7,877 bases of DNA from Pyrodictiaceae archaeon (GTDB lineage Archaea; Thermoproteota; Thermoprotei_A; Sulfolobales; Pyrodictiaceae): NCBI GenBank assembly GCA_027033675.1, contig JALVKZ010000263.1, positions 1-7,877 on the forward strand. The letters are read 5' to 3'. The translations under genes were made by a program, and so were the position numbers. Position 1 is the stretch's first letter. Each line of letters opens with the position of its first letter. Of the stretch, positions 5,783 to 7,877 are shown piece after piece. The notes beneath the pieces were generated by a model. The model saw nothing but the letters and a program-made list of their open reading frames with translations, did no database searches and was not told the DNA's origin.

Positions 5783-6525
5783 AGCTAGGGGGAAGCATCA
5801 TAACGCGTAAAGATGAGGCGTTTACACCGAGCCTTAGCACGATAAATAGGGTTGCAAAGGAGCTAGCAAGGATATATACAGATGCAAAGTTAGCAATAGT
5901 TCTCGGAGGAGGAAGCTACGGACACTACGCCGCTGCACAGCAACGAGAACACGACTCCTCAGCAGCACACGCGTTATACGCTGTGGCAGCAGCAATGAAT
6001 GAGCTTGCTCTATTAGTGGCAGACATACTTGCGCTCAACGGGATTCCCTCACTCATATACCCGCCACATGCAATGTGCTCACCAAGAGGGCTTCGACCTA
6101 ATTGTATCTGGCAACAAGCCCTACATGCTCTTAACAGGGACGCGGTTCCTCTAACCTATGGCGACATATACCCATGCGAGAGCCGCAAAGGGTGGTGTAT
6201 TGTATCGGGGGATGAGCTAGCCATGGAGATGGGGTGCCGCATTGGCGCGACAAAAGTAATCTATGTAAGCGATGTTGATGGCCTTCTCACGAGTAGTGGT
6301 GAACTCGTCCCTGAGCTGAGATTACGTGAACTTGAGCTGGCTACTAAGCATGCTGGTGGAAGCAGCCACGTAGACGTGACTGGCGGTATTAGGCGTAAAC
6401 TAGACGCAATAAGAGAGAACTGGTGCGATAGCATCAGAGAGGTCTGGATAGTCAATGGTCTCGAAGAGGGAAGAATTATAGGGGCAATAGAGGGAGTAGG
6501 GCCCGGGACAGTCATAAGGCCTTAG
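5734..6525 (+). CDS. ipk: Isopentenyl phosphate kinase (IPK)
   Basis: From ATG 5734 this is a 263-residue amino-acid-kinase-fold enzyme that phosphorylates isopentenyl phosphate to isopentenyl diphosphate with ATP, a step of the archaeal mevalonate routes. Motifs in order are YVIKLGGSIIT (14-24, K17 and the GGS phosphate loop), LGGGSYGHYAA (57-67, with H64 the conserved IPK-type histidine), TYGDIYP (141-147), VSGDELAMEMG (157-167), YVSDVDGLL (177-185) and DVTGGIRRKLDAI (214-226). The start is uncertain: ATG 5701 is also in frame. I prefer 5734 because GAGGG (5719-5723) lies 10 bases before it. Either start overlaps the preceding gene by 49 or more bases. Six cysteines are unusual in number. 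The stop is 13 bases before idi2. Confidence 0.92.
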   Translation: MQTGSKARRRSNIYVIKLGGSIITRKDEAFTPSLSTINRVAKELARIYTDAKLAIVLGGGSYGHYAAAQQREHDSSAAHALYAVAAAMNELALLVADILALNGIPSLIYPPHAMCSPRGLRPNCIWQQALHALNRDAVPLTYGDIYPCESRKGWCIVSGDELAMEMGCRIGATKVIYVSDVDGLLTSSGELVPELRLRELELATKHAGGSSHVDVTGGIRRKLDAIRENWCDSIREVWIVNGLEEGRIIGAIEGVGPGTVIRP

Positions 6526-6538
6526 AGGAAACGGTGCT

Positions 6539-7675
6539 ATGAACCATACGCCTTTACGAAAGCTAGACCACATACGCATAGTACTTGACAGCGACGTTGA
6601 GCACACGTGGAAAACAACGTTCTTTGAGCATGTAGAACTCCGACACATGGCACTACCCGAGACCAACTTAGGGGACGTGGATACATCCATACGCTTCCTT
6701 GGTAGGAGGCTAGAAGCACCGATAATGATAACTGGTATGACGGGTGGCCATGAGGTAGCTGCTGAGATAAATTGTGCGATAGCTAGGGCAGCTCAGGAGC
6801 TAGGTCTAGCAATGGGTGTTGGTAGCCAGCGGGCAGCAATAGAGAGACCAGAGCTTGCATCAACCTTTAGCGTTGCTCGTAGGTGTGGCCCGGACATTCC
6901 CCTAGTGGCTAATATTGGTGCGCCTCAGCTTGTTAAGGGTTATAGCGTCGCAGAGATTAGGAAGGCCATGGAAATGATTGACGCCGATGCGGTCGCAATA
7001 CATCTCAATGCTGGACAAGAAGCATTTCAGCCAGAAGGTGATACCGAGTACCGTGGAGTGCTAGAAAAAATAGCTAATATCGTAGCCGAGCTAGATAAGC
7101 CTGTCATCGTGAAGGAGACGGGGCAAGGGCTTAGCTATGAAGTCGCACTCGCCTTACGTAGTAAAGGAGTAAGATTCTTCGATGTCTCGGGAGCAGGTGG
7201 AACAAGCTGGATTAAAGTGGAGATGTATAGGGCGAAGGCCAGGGGCATGGATAAGCTAGCCCAGGGGGCCCGAGTCTTCTCAGACTGGGGGATTCCGACC
7301 CTACAAGCACTAATGGAGGTGCGTTGGGCCTCTCCGGACTCTTGTATAATAGCCAGTGGTGGTGTAAGGAGAGGGCTTGATGTTGCTAAGGCGATAGCTC
7401 TCGGAGCGGATATTGCTGGGATAGCTCTACCTGTAATAAGGGCTTATGGAGAACGATTAGAGAAAGGAGTTAAGGACTTCCTTGAGCAGCTTGTCTTCGA
7501 GCTACGTGCAGCAATGTTCCTTACGGGTTCTAGTACGCTAACTGAGTTGAGGAAAACAGAGCTGGATATAGATCCTATTCTTAGGCAGCGTCTCGAGGCT
7601 AGAGGCATAGATACAGAGTTATATCTTAGGGGTACAAGACTACTAGTTGAGCCTGGTAGAAGCTGCTCCTCTTAA
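6539..7675 (+). CDS. fni: Type 2 isopentenyl-diphosphate delta-isomerase
   Basis: This 378-residue enzyme interconverts IPP and DMAPP and needs FMN, NAD(P)H and Mg2+. The TIM-barrel signatures are all present: PIMITGMTGGH (61-71), GVGSQRAA (93-100), ANIGAPQ (124-130), IHLNAGQEAFQPEGD (154-168), VKETGQGL (191-198), SGAGGTSWIKVEMYR (217-231) and ASGGVRRGLDVAKAIALGAD (272-291). H155, N157, Q160 and E161 are the substrate, proton-transfer and metal residues of the family, and the SGGxRxGxD and GAxxxxxA segments bind the FMN phosphate. The length is a little above the usual 350-370 residues because of a short C-terminal tail. SD GAGGA (6525-6529) starts at the last base of the ipk stop. The gene follows ipk by 13 bases, so it belongs to the same operon and supplies DMAPP to the prenyl synthase that follows. 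Confidence 0.97.
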   Translation: MNHTPLRKLDHIRIVLDSDVEHTWKTTFFEHVELRHMALPETNLGDVDTSIRFLGRRLEAPIMITGMTGGHEVAAEINCAIARAAQELGLAMGVGSQRAAIERPELASTFSVARRCGPDIPLVANIGAPQLVKGYSVAEIRKAMEMIDADAVAIHLNAGQEAFQPEGDTEYRGVLEKIANIVAELDKPVIVKETGQGLSYEVALALRSKGVRFFDVSGAGGTSWIKVEMYRAKARGMDKLAQGARVFSDWGIPTLQALMEVRWASPDSCIIASGGVRRGLDVAKAIALGADIAGIALPVIRAYGERLEKGVKDFLEQLVFELRAAMFLTGSSTLTELRKTELDIDPILRQRLEARGIDTELYLRGTRLLVEPGRSCSS

Positions 7676-7711
7676 TCAATGCCTATCTATGCGGATATAG
7701 AGGTGTATTGA

Positions 7712-7877
7712 ATGAAGCTCCCCGAGCACATAGTAAAGTACCTTGAGAGGGTGGCGGGGCTCGTAAATGGTTACATCTATGCCCGCGTACAAGGCAAGCC
7801 CGACGACCTATACAACGCTGCTCTCCACCTTATACGTGCTGGTGGAAAGAGGCTCAGACCAGCAATAGTCATAGCAG
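7712..7877 (+). CDS. Geranylgeranyl/farnesyl diphosphate synthase, N-terminal fragment
   Basis: Only the first 55 codons are inside the window. The sequence begins MKLPEHIVKYLERVAGLVNG and reaches RAGGKRLRPAIVIA (43-55), whose GGKRLRP is the conserved first region of trans-prenyl diphosphate synthases, where Lys and Arg bind the IPP diphosphate. The Asp-rich catalytic motifs lie beyond the window end. The chain length of the product (C15 or C20) cannot be read from this fragment; archaeal members beside idi2 and ipk usually make GGPP for ether lipids. SD GAGGTG (7700-7705) lies 6 bases before ATG 7712. A 36-base gap separates it from idi2, and the gene is probably part of the same operon. Confidence 0.92.
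   Translation, partial: MKLPEHIVKYLERVAGLVNGYIYARVQGKPDDLYNAALHLIRAGGKRLRPAIVIA

Overview
The window is a dense, all-plus-strand stretch of a hyperthermophilic archaeal chromosome, most likely a crenarchaeon of the Desulfurococcales type. The family is not certain; the proteins look Pyrodictiaceae-like to me, but this is an impression, not a search result. The reasons are archaeal/eukaryote-type ribosomal proteins (S4, S11, L18e, L13, S9, S2), archaeal RNA polymerase subunits Rpo3 and Rpo10, an archaeal mevalonate-pathway cluster, heavy ATA/AGA/AGG codon use, TATA-box promoters and GGTG(A)-type Shine-Dalgarno (SD) sequences.

Region 1 (1-3126) is the conserved archaeal S4/S11/RNA-polymerase operon: the tail of rps4, rps11, a 123-base gap with a TATA-box promoter, then rpoD (Rpo3), rpl18e, rpl13, rps9 and rpoN (Rpo10). 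From rpoD onward these genes are packed with overlaps or gaps of a few bases. Neither rpoK nor enolase, which often follow rpoN in other archaea, is present.

Region 2 (3127-3954) is a 149-base spacer with a probable promoter, then rps2, then a nested inverted repeat with a T-run that probably terminates the transcript.

Region 3 (3955-7877) starts with a new promoter and runs as an apparent operon: a Memo-family protein, a GHMP-kinase-like protein in the mevalonate kinase position, isopentenyl phosphate kinase (ipk), type 2 isopentenyl-diphosphate isomerase (idi2), and the start of a geranylgeranyl/farnesyl diphosphate synthase cut off by the window end. Together IPK makes IPP from isopentenyl phosphate, IDI2 interconverts IPP and DMAPP, and the prenyl synthase condenses them into the C20 chain for archaeal ether lipids.

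The most notable point is the GHMP-like gene. It aligns end to end with mevalonate kinase by eye, but the GEH element, the glycine/serine-rich ATP loop and the C-terminal glycine motif are all eroded. It looks like a pseudokinase or a kinase with a strongly altered site, kept in an intact reading frame inside the isoprenoid operon. Several start codons are reassigned here (rpl13, rpoN, rps2, memo, ipk) from SD, promoter and family-length evidence. I see no tRNA, rRNA, CRISPR array or mobile element.
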